Notes: generated by a model from the letters alone, not told the origin. A stretch of 64,000 nt of DNA from Symbiodinium natans (GCA_905221605.1 CAJNDS010002094.1:1-64000), one strand, 5' to 3'; positions 36,340-49,230 are shown, counted from the first letter of the stretch. A program made the numbers and translations.

Positions 36340-37034
36340 TTTGATTTACTCCGTGAATGACAATGAAGTATATGGTTGAGTCTGCTTTCACGGTGTGCTT
36401 ATTTGACCTTCCCTCGTGCATAAAGCTGAGAAGCCCGCCGCACTTGCCGCATGGATGTGCTGCACCAGGAGCAAGCGTAGAAGCACTTGCCGGCAAAGAG
36501 CCCCTGACAAAATCAAGTTCAAGTTCCAGGCATGGCATGACAGCAACGCGACATAAATTTGGCTTCCGGATGAGCTTGAACAGATTCGTAAAGAAGGCCC
36601 TGATGATCGATTGAGTGTTTGGATGTGTTTGGCAACTGTTCAGTGCCTGCTTGGCCGAACCAAGAGCTGTCCGATGCGCGAGTCCACAACCTTCCACAGA
36701 CTAAATTCAAAAGTGCCAGAGTTCCGCTGCGGTTGTGCCAATTGTCACCCCAGTGAGCCTTCGCGCCGGCCAGAAAGCCGCGCTCCCGGCTGCTTGCCTC
36801 CTCATGCCCATGCCGCGCCAAACACCGGAAAAGCGGAGCATGTGCGGGTGAGTAGGTGCAATTGACGCTGCGCTCAGTTGCTAGCTTCTTAACCTTAGGC
36901 ATTAACTCAGGCTGACCAGCTTCACTGACCCATAGCTTCAAGTGAACAATGAAATCAAAGGCCACCTCACCCGCACGTGTGCCTGCTGCCACAGTGTGTC
37001 TGTGTGTGAGGCACTGTCCGCTACATGCCTTCAA
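36340..37034 (-). CDS. possible exons of an unknown protein
   Basis: Two overlapping minus-strand frames (171 and 140 residues) contain protein-like segments: VAFDFIVHLKLWVSEAGQPE near 36.9 kb and IIRAFFTNLFKLIRKPNL near 36.57 kb, with an FVRGSLPASASTLAPG stretch after it. No family is recognised. The frames differ, so an intron would have to join them. Confidence 0.25.
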
Positions 37035-37059
37035 ATTTTCTGAACATTGCAGGGTTATG

Positions 37060-39560
37060 CATGAAGTCGTGCGCCATATTCGCTGAGAAAACGCACCTCC
37101 AACAGCAAAAGTTGGAACCTTTTTAAATATTCAATCCTGATTGTAATGAATGAGCGAGACAATCAGGACATGCTCTGTAGCTTCAAAAATTGTTCCAGAC
37201 ATGCATTGGTCAGATCTCAAATGCCAGATATCGGGAACCCTCTCATCAAAGACAAGCTACTTGGTTCAGTGTTCACGAAGCGAACAACGGCCTGCTGAAA
37301 CCAAAATGCACACCACAGCACTCTACATAAACGAGTGGGGGAACAAGGCGTCAGGAGACTACTACATCTGTGCGCCAGATTGTGCGGTAATCATAATACA
37401 ACACCTCACGTAACCTTCCGACGAGCTCTCTTCCATCGCACGAATGCTTACAGCGTGTGTTGACACTTACATGACCTCTGGCATACCCAACACACCAGGT
37501 GTGCGTGTCTGTGTGCGCTCGCTGCGCGCGTGTTGCAAAGCTTTCCGAGTATGAACGTGAACGTGTGCAGCACTTGAAGTCAAGTCCGGCTCCTGCTGCA
37601 CCAAGAACAAGTACAAAACCAGGCAAGCCTCAGCAGCGCAAGTGCCCTTCACATTGAGAATGGTAATGACTTAATGTTTTTGCAAACCGAAGTGAGGAGC
37701 CCAAACCACCAGAACGAGAAGGATCGCGTTCCGAGTCAAGGGGCCTCAGCAACGGCAAACTGTTCTGCTGCGCGCATTTGTGGGAAGACAAAAAACAGGT
37801 GCCAGAAAGACGAAATCAGCTTAGGTGCTCCATGCCATGACAATCCGATATCGACAGCAACTACACAGCGGACCATCGTCTGATCCACAGAGTTTCTACT
37901 GCCTGCTCTACTTCAGCTGGGCTGCTGTTCCTGACATGGCCAGTTCACAGTCAGAGTGAACATTCTAGTTTACATATTCGAGCTACTTGCCTCTTTCTTC
38001 TCCGTGAGTATTGTGCATGCAGCTCTCTGTCGTGCCATTCCTGCCTTTCTCCAGAAACATGAAACATGTCAGATGCATGGCAATGTCTATTCAGCCTTGC
38101 AGGCTTGGGCGCAAGTGCATCGATCAGCAGCGATTAAAGTGCGAACCAGTGCTGTTGACGCTGGAGTGAGTGCATATGGGCCTGTGGGACCTTTGCATCG
38201 CGAGTTGCCCTGGCCAAGTTGCAACGAATTCAGTGAAAGCAACGTCTGAATCAGTCAAGCTCCGTCATGTTGCAATGTAAGGGTGTACGTAGCTCACGCA
38301 CATGAAACACCAGCACCATCCAGCACCTCCCACAGCTGCAAGCACATCAAGCTGCCACACGTAGTGGCCTGGCGAGAACAGCCGTGCAGGTATCTTGTAA
38401 ATAGCACCTGCGTGAGAATGGAACCTCCTTGGACTTCATGCCGCTTTTCACAGCAGGCTCTGCAATACTACCTGGGGCAACTGATGAGATGCGGCTGTAT
38501 GCATTCTGCCGGAAACCTCCAAACCCAACTTCTGCTCAAAAACGGCCGCAAGCTCAGCGCCCTGCTGGAGTCCCATGGGTTCAGCGCGTTGTTGAACTGA
38601 GCAGGCCAGCTGGAACCTGAGCAGTCCCTTCGAGAATGCGGTCTGTCGGACACCGATGACGCGCCTTCATGGTGATCTTGTTGTGTCGGCTTCGGGGGAC
38701 CAGGCATCACCATCTGTGCCAACACCTCATGCCATCTTTAAGCTGGCAAACCGAAGCAACAGAGAATGTGCAACCTCTATCAAATTGAGTTGCTTCTTGT
38801 TTTAGCTTTTCAGTTCTCGAGTTGGAGAGACCATGGAGAGGTGCTCGGACCCCGGGTATACCTGTTACCTGGAATTGAATAGTTGGGGAAAGATGAGGAA
38901 CAATTTACGCAAGGCCGCAACGTCCCAAGCCCTGAGCCCTGTGGCAGGAGGCGTGAGAGACCAGGGACCGACAGCTCCCATGGAGTCCCCTTTTCAAGCA
39001 TCGATTCGATGATTCACACATCGCACATCGCAAGCTGGCGAGAGGCCTGCGCAGTTCAAGCACGAAATCTCCTTGTGGGTTTAAGCTTCAGCAGTCTCAA
39101 TTTCAGGGCAACCACGCAGTAAGAAAGAAAATTATCATGCGCCTGTGGTTGCGTGGATGTGCAGGCAGGCGTCTACTGTACAGATCTAATTGGGTCGTCA
39201 TGACCTTGATACAGAAACTGTACGGACAGAGAGATACAGGGCCAATGCGACACGCCAGCCGCCAGTCTATTGCGCAAGAGCCAGGCGTGCAGCGGCTCAC
39301 GGGCTGCTTCCGAGTACACTGATCCAACTCTAGGCGCCTAAGGACGCTAACTGTTGACGCTCAAGTTTCGGCTACAACCATGGAATCCCAACGAATAGGC
39401 TCGAATCTCGAAGTTTGAAGAACCGCAATAGCCACAGCAAAGCAAGAAATGTTGGATGCCTTCATCTGCAAGAATTGTGCATGCAAACAAGCGGCATGCA
39501 AGGGCTGAATTCGTGTGACTTCGCTACTGCAGCGGAATGCACGCTCGTCCGCGACATGTG
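37060..39560. other. stretch without a supportable gene
   Basis: No recognisable exon or RNA gene on either strand. Frames are short and lack domain motifs. Confidence 0.4.
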
Positions 39561-39592
39561 ACCTGCCGCAGAGCTGTGTTTGGCTCATGAGC

Positions 39593-40412
39593 TCAAACAG
39601 AGCGACGGAGCGTTTCCAATGCCTGGCTCAGGGTTCGTTGGAATGGATCGCTGTCCAAACGGCACGAAGCTACACCGACTAGGGCTCCGAAGGACATCTT
39701 GGCCATTACTTTGCCAATCTTGCGAGTCTTGCGAGTCTTGCGGTCCAGCTCGGCAACCTCGGATTCCCCGTAAATCCGCAGCTCCTGCTCAAAGATGTCA
39801 AAGACTGTTTTTGCCTTGTTGGTCATGCCAGTCTCCTCCGCACGGATGCGCAGGAAGTGCAACACCAATGCGCAAAGCTGTGCCTTCGTCATCGTGGCCA
39901 TCGTGGTGCGGTGACTCGGGTCCAACTTGACTTGGCGGGCAGCCGAGTGCTGGTGATGGCAATAGTCGCAAGCGGCACCGTCGTGGCAGAAGCCCCTGTT
40001 GAAATGCACGCGCGGCGGCACACCTCAGGATGCCCGATGGCCCCCTTCGCTGGAGGTGCCAGGTGGCCCAGGTACCAGGCCAAGCAAGAAAAGCATGGGA
40101 CTTATGGAGCTGGTCATGGAAATCTGGCCTCTTCCAGCAACTCCTTGACCCTCTGGGGCAGGTTGTCCACATGGCATCTCTGCTCCCTCTCCTCAACCAG
40201 GGCATCGCACTCCTGCATCCTGCACCTCCTGTAGATAGCTGGAGCACTGGCCGAACGCACGCCGGGTCCAAGGTCCCACGATATTCAAGCTCCAATGCCA
40301 TTAGGCGGATATGCACAAGTTGGTGGCACAACTGCCTGCAGTGGCCCACAAGAAGTGCTAGCAGGACTCCTTTGACGAGAGATGGTTGGCTCGCTACAAT
40401 GCCCTCACGCAA
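39593..40412 (-). CDS. CCCH-type zinc-finger protein exons
   Basis: The main exon holds PPRVHFNRGFCHDGAACDYC followed by HHQH. With a Cys just upstream (HPEVC in the neighbouring frame, about 40030) this gives the C-x8-C-x5-C-x3-H spacing of RNA-binding CCCH fingers. After it comes a helical segment (KAQLCALVLHFLRIRAEETG and TVFDIFEQELRIYG), then RKTRKTRK encoded by a 9-bp tandem repeat at 39719-39744. An upstream exon near 40230-40125 reads RMQECDALVEEREQRCHVDN then LPQRVKELLEEARF, a coiled-coil-like stretch. Such proteins usually bind RNA in nucleus or cytoplasm. The join of the first Cys to the rest needs a frame change within a few bases, through a splice site or a frameshift. Confidence 0.6.
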
Positions 40413-41256
40413 CTCGAGCCACAGCCGTTTTCAGTCGATAGCATACACGTGTGACTTCTACGACTGTTGTACTGGTAGCATGTGAGGCTCCTGCCGACAA
40501 GTCAGGGGCCACGGCGTCCACGGGGCAGGCTACCTCGGCAAGTCATGACAAGTCTGAGTCCAACGTTGAGATGCGCAAATTGCACGCGAAGCTAACGTGT
40601 CTCAAAACACTTGAAATCATAACCATCCATCAGGACGTGAACACAAGGACGCCAGAGAACATCCAAGGGTCAAATTCAACATGGCTGCACACCAGTTATG
40701 TTATCAGAGTTGCGTGGCAAGAGGGCAGTGCAAACTAAGTCGATTTTCCAGCACGGCATGCAAGCTCTAAACAACCTTGCCCTTGGTGGGTTTCTTCCAG
40801 GTTTTGTGTCTCAAGAAACGCGAACTCTTCACTGACTCGATACTACTCCGCCATACAGTATGTTACATCACTGAGAGCGCCACCTGCCGGTCGATGGGAA
40901 CCACGGGCTTGAAATCGCAAAGCCGCAGCCTGAAAAACTGAATAGTTTCGAAAAAAGCGGTTACTCGCATCCACTCGACGAATCAACTTCAAAGTTTGAG
41001 AGGCGCCGGAAAGTCTGAAGATGATGCACATCCTACGCCCTTCAGTGCCCTGGTGACGACTGGCTCATGAACGAGGGCCGTTCTGAGCGCCGTGCATTGA
41101 CGATCGCTGATCTTCTGAAGCCATTTGTCTGGACTCCGCTGCCTCCAATGCACTTCTTGTTGAACTCTCTTCGATTTTTTGGCAAGCACTTGCAAGCACC
41201 ACCTCTCGGCAGATCTCCCTCCACAAGAACGACTCTGCATCTGCAGCTGCGAAGCC

Positions 41257-41445
41257 TCAGATCATCTCAACACTGTCGAAACGCCTTGCAAGATTGATGC
41301 TGAAATGATGCTGAAATCTGGATGAGTTGAGTTCAAGGCGTTGGCTCTCAGCAGTGAGGCGCAATGCTTCACGCCATGCTGCTGACAGCTCATCCTCTGC
41401 GGCCATGGTTGCTGCTTCTCGCCTTTCATGATCTCTCCTGACCAA
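41257..41445 (-). CDS. possible first exon of an unknown helical protein
   Basis: After an ATG at about 41404 the frame reads MAAEDELSAAWREALRLTAE, then SQRLELNSSRFQHHFS: a clean amphipathic helix. A second possible exon lies at 40.85-41.2 kb (TLKLIRRVDASNRFFRNY). No family is recognised. Confidence 0.35.
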   Translation of the reverse strand: MVRRDHERREAATMAAEDELSAAWREALRLTAESQRLELNSSRFQHHFSINLARRFDSVEMI

Positions 41446-42161
41446 TCAATGGTTCAGCCAGTATTCAAGACTCTATAGGCTAGAGGATGCTAAAGGTTTT
41501 GGATGGTTTGACTAAGGATATGATGGCTTAGAGTCTTCAGTCTTAAGGATCAATGGTCCACCTATATCATCCACATGTCCATCCTTTGTTGAGGGTGCGA
41601 TGGCGGCATGCTCGCATGAACCCCGTGATTCAGCTTTTGTTCTTTGCGTCATCACGAAGGCAATCAAATGCCGTGAAGAGCTTCCCACATGGGAATGCAG
41701 CTGGCCTTTCGGAGAGAAGCCACACTTGGTCACTTGTTGCAGGTACAGCCGCCCTCTCCAAACTCGCTTCCAGTCTTTCCACGTACAGCTGGTGATGTGT
41801 GACCGAACTCATCCAAGCGGAGGTCACGGATGTCCTTGAAGTTCGTGATGGGCATATCCGGGATGTAGTGTGTATAGCCAACCAATACCATCACGAACGA
41901 CAATGCCGATGAAAGCGCTGAATCAAAAACTCCAACCGCGCCTCCAACTTTTCGATCCGCCTCGCTTCCAGCCTCATTCCTGAGCAAAGCGTTGCCCAGC
42001 GACAACAGAAACAGCAACCGTGACCCAGAAACAACATTACTTGTTATCTTTTGCATCAATGCTTTTTGCAGCATCCGCACTTGCACGATGCGACGAACGT
42101 GGCAATTCATTTCGCCATGCGTCTGTCCCGTTCTTCGCCAAACCTGCGGACAGCCCACTGG

Positions 42162-44561
42162 TCATTCTCTTTCTCGGTTGAGAAGTTGCCACCCCGCCGA
42201 AACCGCTTGCCTGCAGACTTTTTGTCCAATCAAGCTTGCTATGTTCCAAGTTCTAATTCGAAATATGTCTAAAATGTACATATTGCTGAATTGGTCAAAG
42301 ACGCACCCTGCTTTGTATAGTTCTTTGCGTTCCGCGATGAGCTGTCTCATCCTCACAATGTCGAGCCTGGAATGCTCGGGGCGTTCAATAAATAAAGGTC
42401 TTTAATCATCACGATCTTTCAATGTGCAAAAAAGCATTGTAAGAGAACATCGGCCGAATGTCTCCAGCAACGGGCAGAAACGAGCTGCCATGAAACGACG
42501 CGATAAGGACATCGCTTGCCGGCTGGTTGTGCACCATGGGCCAGAAACGCAACGCCAGGCAGCCATTTTTATGGCCGCCCTGCCCCCCCCCCCCCCCCCC
42601 CCCCCGCAAAACCCGTGTTTGCAATGGCTTGAGCAAGATTCGCTGCGAGATATCCCACAAACCTGCTGCGTTAAGCCTGCAGCAACAAAGCAAAATCCCG
42701 GCCACCAACACAGAATATTGAAACTGGACTCCACAAAAACCATTATGTGTCCTTCGTATTGCTGCCGCAAGTGCTTCTTCTGCTGCAAATCTTTGCCGCT
42801 CTGCGGCTTCTTTGGCGCGCTCCGCCTCAATACCCGCGCCGCATTTGCAATCTCATGTTGTCCTGTTCTATCAGCCGAGACTATCCCACACAACGACTGG
42901 CGCCTCCACTGCCTCTACTTATGCAGTCATCTTGGTGCGGCGATGTGTGGCGGTCTGGTCTTGGACCGTGGCATTTTCCAGCATCTGGCGCTCCTCGTCT
43001 CGGACATGGCCTAAGTTATGGCATGCCGAAGCAACAGCCGGCTTACTTACGCTGGCTTCCATTTTATTTCTGGGGAGATGGCTGCTATGCTTGTCTTCGA
43101 TCCACATCTTGCGACGGTCACGTCTCTGGGCGGTACTCTCTTCCCGATAAAACCTCGGGCAGCACAGTCCTGCTGAATGGAATGTGGAATGTGGACGGCA
43201 AAGTGCGCGACTCTCGGCATAGGAGTTCCTACATCCAGAAGAGTCGCAATAAACAGGCCCGAACCAACACAAGAGAAACAACACAACAGCGCAGTCGGTT
43301 TTTTGTAAGGTGGCTCTTGAATTAAATAAGTCTTTGCACTTCTGCAGCATGCACTTCTGCATGTCTACCGAATGCTACACAAATTATGTCGAGGTATGCT
43401 GTGCTGGCAACTCACTAGAGCTCGTCTGCGCTGCCTCGACCAAGGATGCAGTGCACAGGACAGGACGGGGCCCGAAATGGGTCCGCACTAAGTCTAGAAC
43501 TGTGGCAATATTGTGGTTCCGCTGTCTTAGTCTGAGTCCGGGTCGAAACTCGTCAGATTTTCTGCGTGGCTTGGGTGACTTGGGCGGTGGTGGCCTCGAC
43601 GGGCCTCAAGATTCTTCAAGATGTTTCTCAAGCACCAAGAAGAGCTTATGCTTGTCAACGCGGCACATGGCTTTGTCCATTGGCTCCCTACCTCTAGGCA
43701 CGGCATTGTGAGATGCCAGCAGCTGATCCACTGTTCGCTGTATGCGCTTTGCATCCTTGGTCCGAGAGTCCAGATTCACTGTCGACAGTGGACAAATTCT
43801 CGTATTTTTGACTGGCGTCGTAGTTCTCTCTGGGACGGTAATATGCGAAGGCCATCGTCACATCGCCATGCAGTAGTTGACCGCTCCTGCACGCTTCGCT
43901 TTGAAGGCCATGACAGTCGAAACTGACACCTCGAAACGGGTCCTTCCGTGCGGAAGCCTTGCACCTTCCTGAGGTGCCCATGTTAAGAAAAAAAGGCAAC
44001 TAAAAAGTTGCATGTGCATAACAAAGCTTAAGCATACATCAAATATGATGCAATCGAAGGACATAGATCAAGAGGTGACCTGAGGCAGCTCCAGATCATC
44101 TTCAGCACTGAGCACTTTGATGCACAATCCTCCGTTGGCTCTGATGCTGGAACCTGGCTGGAGAGGTATTGGCCGCTGCTTTCTGCCCTGTGGATCCCCA
44201 ATCTGTAAGTGCCAGCTGGATCCTGTCGAAAGCCGGAGTACGTCATGAAGCACTTCCGCACATGCAGCGGGCGTCTCTCGCGAGGCCTGCTCCATTGGCT
44301 TCCAGAAGCATAGCGACTGTAATCGGAGTTTCCGGGCCTTGGGCATGCATTGCATGCCATGCATGCAATGATCAGCACAGCTGACTGCCGTATTTTCTTG
44401 TGGAATCTTCCGTCGATACATCACCGGCGATCGGTGCGATTGGCGTAATTACTCCTTCAACACCTCCTTGAAAAGCCAAAGTGTTGCAAAATGCCGAGAT
44501 CCACACTGTCGACGTGCTGCAGAAGCGACGCACCCTCCTGCAGCAGCGACGCCGTGTCATG
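42162..44561 (-). CDS. unknown multi-exon protein with coiled-coil segments
   Basis: A chain of minus-strand coding-looking segments: TASLLQEGASLLQHVDSVD (about 44555-44465), LHDVLRLSTGSSWHLQIGD and following (about 44330-44070), VTMAFAYYRPRENYDASQKY (about 43890-43800), KDAKRIQRTVDQLLASHN with KLFLVLEKHLEE (about 43780-43612), RRDRRKMWIEDKHSS (about 43110), ERAKEAAERQRFAAEEALAA (about 42835-42730) and MRQLIAERKELYKAG (about 42356-42310). They lie in different frames, as expected for short exons, and several have coiled-coil heptads. I cannot name the protein. One large cytoskeletal or ciliary-type protein, or two neighbours, would both fit. Junctions are not assigned. Confidence 0.45.
42583..42606. 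repeat. poly-C tract
   Basis: About 22 consecutive C. It probably lies in an intron of the coiled-coil gene. Confidence 0.9.
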
Positions 44562-44928
44562 TTGCCATCTGCTTCTCTATTTGGGCTTTGTCCTCGTAAA
44601 TTCGGAGGCTCGGGGCGATGCTGACCAGCTCCTTAGTCACCAGCAAGGAATACCCGTATACCCCTTCGGATGGGCCGACCAACACCCTCACCGCCCCAAC
44701 TGCGCTCGTTCGCCACCCATGATCCACCACATCCCACCACTAACCCGACCTTCCTGAAGCACCAACTTGCATTTTGCATATGCTACAGTGAAGAAATTGA
44801 CAAGCACTCCTCATGTATAACTTAATAAACTTAATCAGTGTTTCCGAAATGTTCTTGCTCGATGCAGCCGTTGCCACATCCCTTTGTGCCTTCCTAGGGT
44901 GGATACTGCATGCTTTACGTTGGAGCAG

Positions 44929-45918
44929 TTATGGGGGCAACGAGCCTTGCTTGAAAGCTGGGTCTCGATTCATAAACGTGGAGGTACAGTGACGCTGCTT
45001 GCACAGATTTGCACAGCACGCTGAGTCTGCAACCATCTTTTTCCCTGATGCTTTCTCTGCGATTGGGCGCAGCAGGTTGTCCATGAAACCCCCCTGAACA
45101 CGAAGACCATGACTGGACAAAGCTGTCTTCGTTGTCCCAGCCTTCTTTGTCCATTCTGGCAGGAGCGGCAGTGCTTTCCTTGAACATGTGTGCAGTCGTT
45201 CGCTCCCAATGCTCCATGCATGTGGCGACTTCAAATCCTCCAGGTTAAGGATGAGAATAGTGCGGTTGAAGAGCGCCTTTCGCTGATTGCCAAGAATAGG
45301 ATTGAAAGCTTCAGTGAAGGACCTCGCCAGGCCAGGTCTGTTGAACTCGAACCGCGTGGGACAGCGGGAACATGCAGGAACAGTTCGGCCTGCCGCGGTG
45401 CGACTTCATGTGGCTCAGCAGCCGCTGCTGGATTTCTTTGGGCACGTGGCCTGCCCTGACACATAAGGCGACTTGGTTGTGCACAGCGCGCACATGAAAA
45501 TTGAAACGAATCGCAATGCTCACGTGAGTGGCACAAAGGCAACCGGTGGCACATGCACTAGCATCGTGCCTCACATATCCCATGGTATGCCTTTGGATCC
45601 AGGAACACATGCTTGACGCATGCAATGAACATCGTCTTGAGTCTCTCACAAAGCAGGTGGGCGAAAAAGCTTCTGGAGAGCAATTTGGCCTTGCGCCCCT
45701 GCAAGAACCTGCGTTTTGATGGCGAAGTGGATACTGACATTTACCAGCTTTTCGGCTGTTGCTCGAGCTTGTGCTGTTAGCCTTGCTGGGCATGCCTCCT
45801 GCTTCTTTTCCTCGGCAGCCATTTGGTCTGACAGCCTCGCCAAGGTCCACCAGACATTCTGAGGCCATGATAGGCCACACAGCACAAGCTGAGGAGCTCG
45901 GAGAAGCTCTTCTGCCAT
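44929..45918 (-). CDS. unknown protein, at least two exons
   Basis: The first segment starts at the ATG at 45918: MAEELLRAPQLVLCGLSWPQ, then NVWWTLARLSDQMAAEEKKQ and a helical run to about 45720. A second long frame (about 45345-44985) reads SFTEAFNPILGNQRKALFNR, TILILNLEDLK, PEWTKKAGTTKTALSSHGLR and GGFMDNLLRPIAEKASGKK. It is open for about 165 codons, among the longest in this half of the window. No domain is recognised. The same strand and proximity suggest one gene ending near 44.93 kb, upstream of the coiled-coil chain. Confidence 0.45.
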
Positions 45919-45959
45919 GATATCATGGCCGTCTGCTTCCTCTCCTGGCGAAAACTAGC

Positions 45960-47390
45960 TTAACATACAGTATCATCAAGACAGGCCAAGTAGAAACAAC
46001 GAGGAGCCTCACAAAGTCTGGCAATATCTCCCATCTGGCCAAGACATCAAAAAGCAAATGGGAAATAAGGCCAAGGATAACACCTGCAAGTCGGCAAGTT
46101 TGCTACAATCTTTCCACGGCCTCCGCATGCGTCCTGGCGACATGCACAAGAGGGCAAGTTACATCAAATGCATGCGGCCGAAACTTCGATGCAACGACTC
46201 CTCGGCCCTACAACAGTCTCTCAGACAATCAAGGCCCTGCGACAGACCGTCAGACCCTCTGAAAGGAAAATTATGGAAATCATTTGCCCACCTGAAATCT
46301 TACGAGGTTCAAGAGGATCCCTCTGGATCCTCGGGGCCCTGGCCCGGAAACTTTCGTCTTTGTTTACAGGGTCGCATTTAAGAGGGCCCACCACTCCCAG
46401 TTCACCCGAGAAAAAGGTTGCTCAGAACTGCTGCACTGACGCCAAGTGAGGTATTGAGGTGCACCTGGCTTCCAGGCCTTGCCATCTGCCGGGCGTGATC
46501 TTGCTTGTCCTTTGCTTCTTCTCCTTGGCGACTTGGCGCCGGAAGGACTTTCCTCACCCAAGGCGACCCAAGGGAGTGAGAATCTGGGAGGCCAGCTTCT
46601 TTTGATGGCACGTTCTCTGCTTTCTTCCGACAGCTTCCTCGCACGTGCCCGTGCTTCCTGCAGCCCAAGAAGCGAAATTCTAACCATTCAGGGAAATCGC
46701 TGCAAAAGCTATCAGCCTGTGACACTCAATGGTGCACCAGATGCACAAGAACTGCACAATCCCCTTTTTGCGATGCGGAGTGGGCCTGTCCGCTGATTCC
46801 TAAGCCTCAACCTTCAGCATCATCTGCCGAATGAATTTCATGCGCGGAGCACTCCGCACACAAGATCGCTGCGCGTGACACGCAGTGCCTCTACAAGCCG
46901 TAACCGCCATAGCGAAGAATGATGTCCAGATGGAGCTGCTTTGGCAACTGGAGCAGCTGGGATTCTTGTACGCAGTAGATACATGGTGACTATGACCATG
47001 TGCTAAATTTCGTCTCCCCACCATAGACCCAGCCATACTTCCTGTCTTTGATGAAGCGGCTCTTTTCTGTCAATGTCTTCGAAGAACCTCATGGGCACGA
47101 GAATCTACGCTTTGCACCAGCCAATGGATTGCATTTCAAAACGCTACTGCCCCAGTACCGATGTCACAGCCGCAGCAAGCCACAAGCCCGCAGGTGCTGC
47201 ACACATGCATGTAGCATCATGTAGCTCGGAGCTACCGTGGAGATACCAGAGCATGAAAACTGGAACCTTTGCTCCACCTACAATTCGACGGGAACAAGAA
47301 TCCAACGCACGAGCCTTGGGGAAGCCTACTGGGAGCCTCGTTGCACTCACCGTAAAGTAGTCGCTACGAGTGAATGTGCTAGCCGGACGG
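45960..47390. other. stretch with only weak exon candidates
   Basis: Two weak minus-strand candidates: ARARARKLSEESRERAIKRS near 46.63 kb and SQLLQLPKQLHLDIILRYGG near 46.96-46.89 kb. The second is faintly like a channel C-linker but unsupported by neighbours. Nothing else is recognised on either strand. Confidence 0.3.
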
Positions 47391-47396
47391 CAGCAA

Positions 47397-48070
47397 CTAC
47401 CCAATTCGAAGGATGGCACGAGACTGATTTGTTATCGAAAACTCGACTGTCTCACTCCCAACTCTGCTCTCCTGGCCAAAGCGTGCCAAGCAACAGATGA
47501 TTTTAAACTCGACCCATTCACCGTCTGTCGACACAACTTCGAAGGCAGTAGGCTCTCGCAAGTTGCTTGCATCGCTGTTGAAGTTCATCATCTTGTCAAA
47601 CCTTCAAAACAAGGGCAAAAAAGCTCACAGCTGGCACCCCGAAATTGTCTTAAGGTGGCAGTGAGGGGTGCCGTCATCACAGTTGCTCAAGCTTATCCCT
47701 TGTTGCTTGCGTTTTGTGCCCCATGTGGCAATGCTTGCGACACGCCGGCACGCACCTTTTGACAGAGGAGAGCCGTGTCTTTAGAGATCTTGACGGGCCC
47801 TTCGCCCAATGCACCTGCAATTGAATGATTTGAATGCCGCAGCATTGGAAGGATATGGAAGGATGTCCGGCGTCCAGGGGTGTGTCGTGCTATGTTGTGC
47901 TCCTCTTGCGCTGCGGTTTGCTTAGCTTGCTTTCTGTTTTCCAGTCTGGTTCCATGGTTCCACACGGAGCTGCATCACCGCCCGCTGTTCGTCCCAATCG
48001 ATGCTGTTGATGTTGATGTTCTCCTCCACGTGGACAGTAACTGTGAATGCCGCAGTTCGTGGCCAGGTTT
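47397..48070 (-). CDS. possible exons with an extracellular beta-strand domain look
   Basis: Near 48055-47950 the minus strand reads TAAFTVTVHVEENINVNSID, then WDEQRAVMQLRVEPWNQTG. This alternation of hydrophobic strands ending in a Trp resembles the first strands of pentameric ligand-gated channel ectodomains. Near 47591-47500 another frame starts MMNFNSDASNLREPTAFEVV then STDGEWVEF, which would suit the next strands. The Cys-loop and transmembrane segments are not found, so the family assignment is a guess. Coding character is moderately convincing. Confidence 0.35.
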
Positions 48071-48372
48071 CTTGCTGGGTTTGACGGCGCCGTCGGTCTC
48101 CATGTCAGGGCGCTCCTGGACTCCTTCCTCAGTCCGAAACCCTTCTCTGCCTTCTCTTTTTCTTGCTTTGTTTGGAAACGGGAAAGCGTGTGCGATGGCG
48201 ATGTGCCACTGGGCCAATACGCATCAGGTACAACACATTTCTCTTTGCTCTGCTCTGCTATGCCCTGCTCTCATGTGCAACAATTTGCTCAGTGGCATTT
48301 TTAGAAATTCAATTGCAACTACGGGAGATCCGGGAGGAGGTTGGATGTTGACGGACGTTGTCGTATGTTGAC

Positions 48373-49230
48373 GAATAGGTGCACTAGTCCTCGCAGGTCT
48401 GCTGAGCATGATTACTCCAAGAGACATGCCCATCTCCTCTAGGCCCAGGAGAAGTGACCACTGCTTTGCGCGATCCCTGATTGACAGATTCTCGTCCTTC
48501 TCTGTAGCTGCCAGAAACTGTGGATCTTGAAACCGAAGCGCCGTGAATCGTGCCTCACATGCAGTACAACTCAGTACAAGGGCATGCCTTCTGCAAACAA
48601 CAAACTCTGGCATAGCGACACTAAGCAGAACATGTATTCTTTTCCTCGGCAAGGAACGCGCATGATAGCTTCAGGACTTGAAGCTCGGAGTCCCACAAGG
48701 ATGTCTCTCACATCTTCCCACTTGTTCCCATGGTCATTTTCAAGCTGTGCCTGGCTGAGCGGGCACTTTGCCCTGCGCGCGTCCAAGTCGTCGGAGGCCC
48801 ACCGTGGAAGTCGCGCGTTCCGTGCTGGAGCGATTGGCGCATTGGCGAAGCCAAGTTGACCAAGAATATTGCTTCCTGTCCCAGCGTGCCATAAAGCCAG
48901 AAGCAAGCAAATGAAGCCGTGCCCAAAAAGACGGCGGAGACGTACAATCATGGCCAATCGAACTATAGGTAAGAAAACACCTTGAGCATGCGGCTGAGGC
49001 GAATGATTGGTGCAGATGTGAGCAGCAACAGCTACAAATACTCGGACGTGTGCGTTGAAATGTTCAACCGACTTCTCGTCGCCACGAATGTTCCCTTCCC
49101 AGCCTCTGCTCGCTGCTTGCTGTCCATGGAGGACTTCTGAGCCGACGTGTCTGGCAATTCCGTATCGCAATTGGGGGATGCTGGGGGTTGTGGCAGGGAT
49201 GTGCGGGGCATTCTGCAGGGATGCCTCCAT
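48373..49230 (-). CDS. unknown protein, probable exons
   Basis: A 219-codon frame starts at the ATG at 49230 (MEASLQNAPHIPATTPSIPQ). It contains a hydrophobic stretch (GHGFICLLLALWHAGTG) and then a soluble helical part (SQAQLENDHGNKWEDVRDIL). A second frame below (about 48545-48370) reads FQDPQFLAATEKDENLSIRD, then AKQWSLLLGLEEMGMSLGVI. Both look coding and lie on the host strand. Part of the long frame may be intron. No family is recognised. Confidence 0.4.

Noticed and set aside
46880-46965. SQLLQLPKQLHLDIILRYGG as a second cyclic-nucleotide channel C-linker
   Set aside because: A single short match without neighbouring S6 or CNBD exons; kept only as a weak note.
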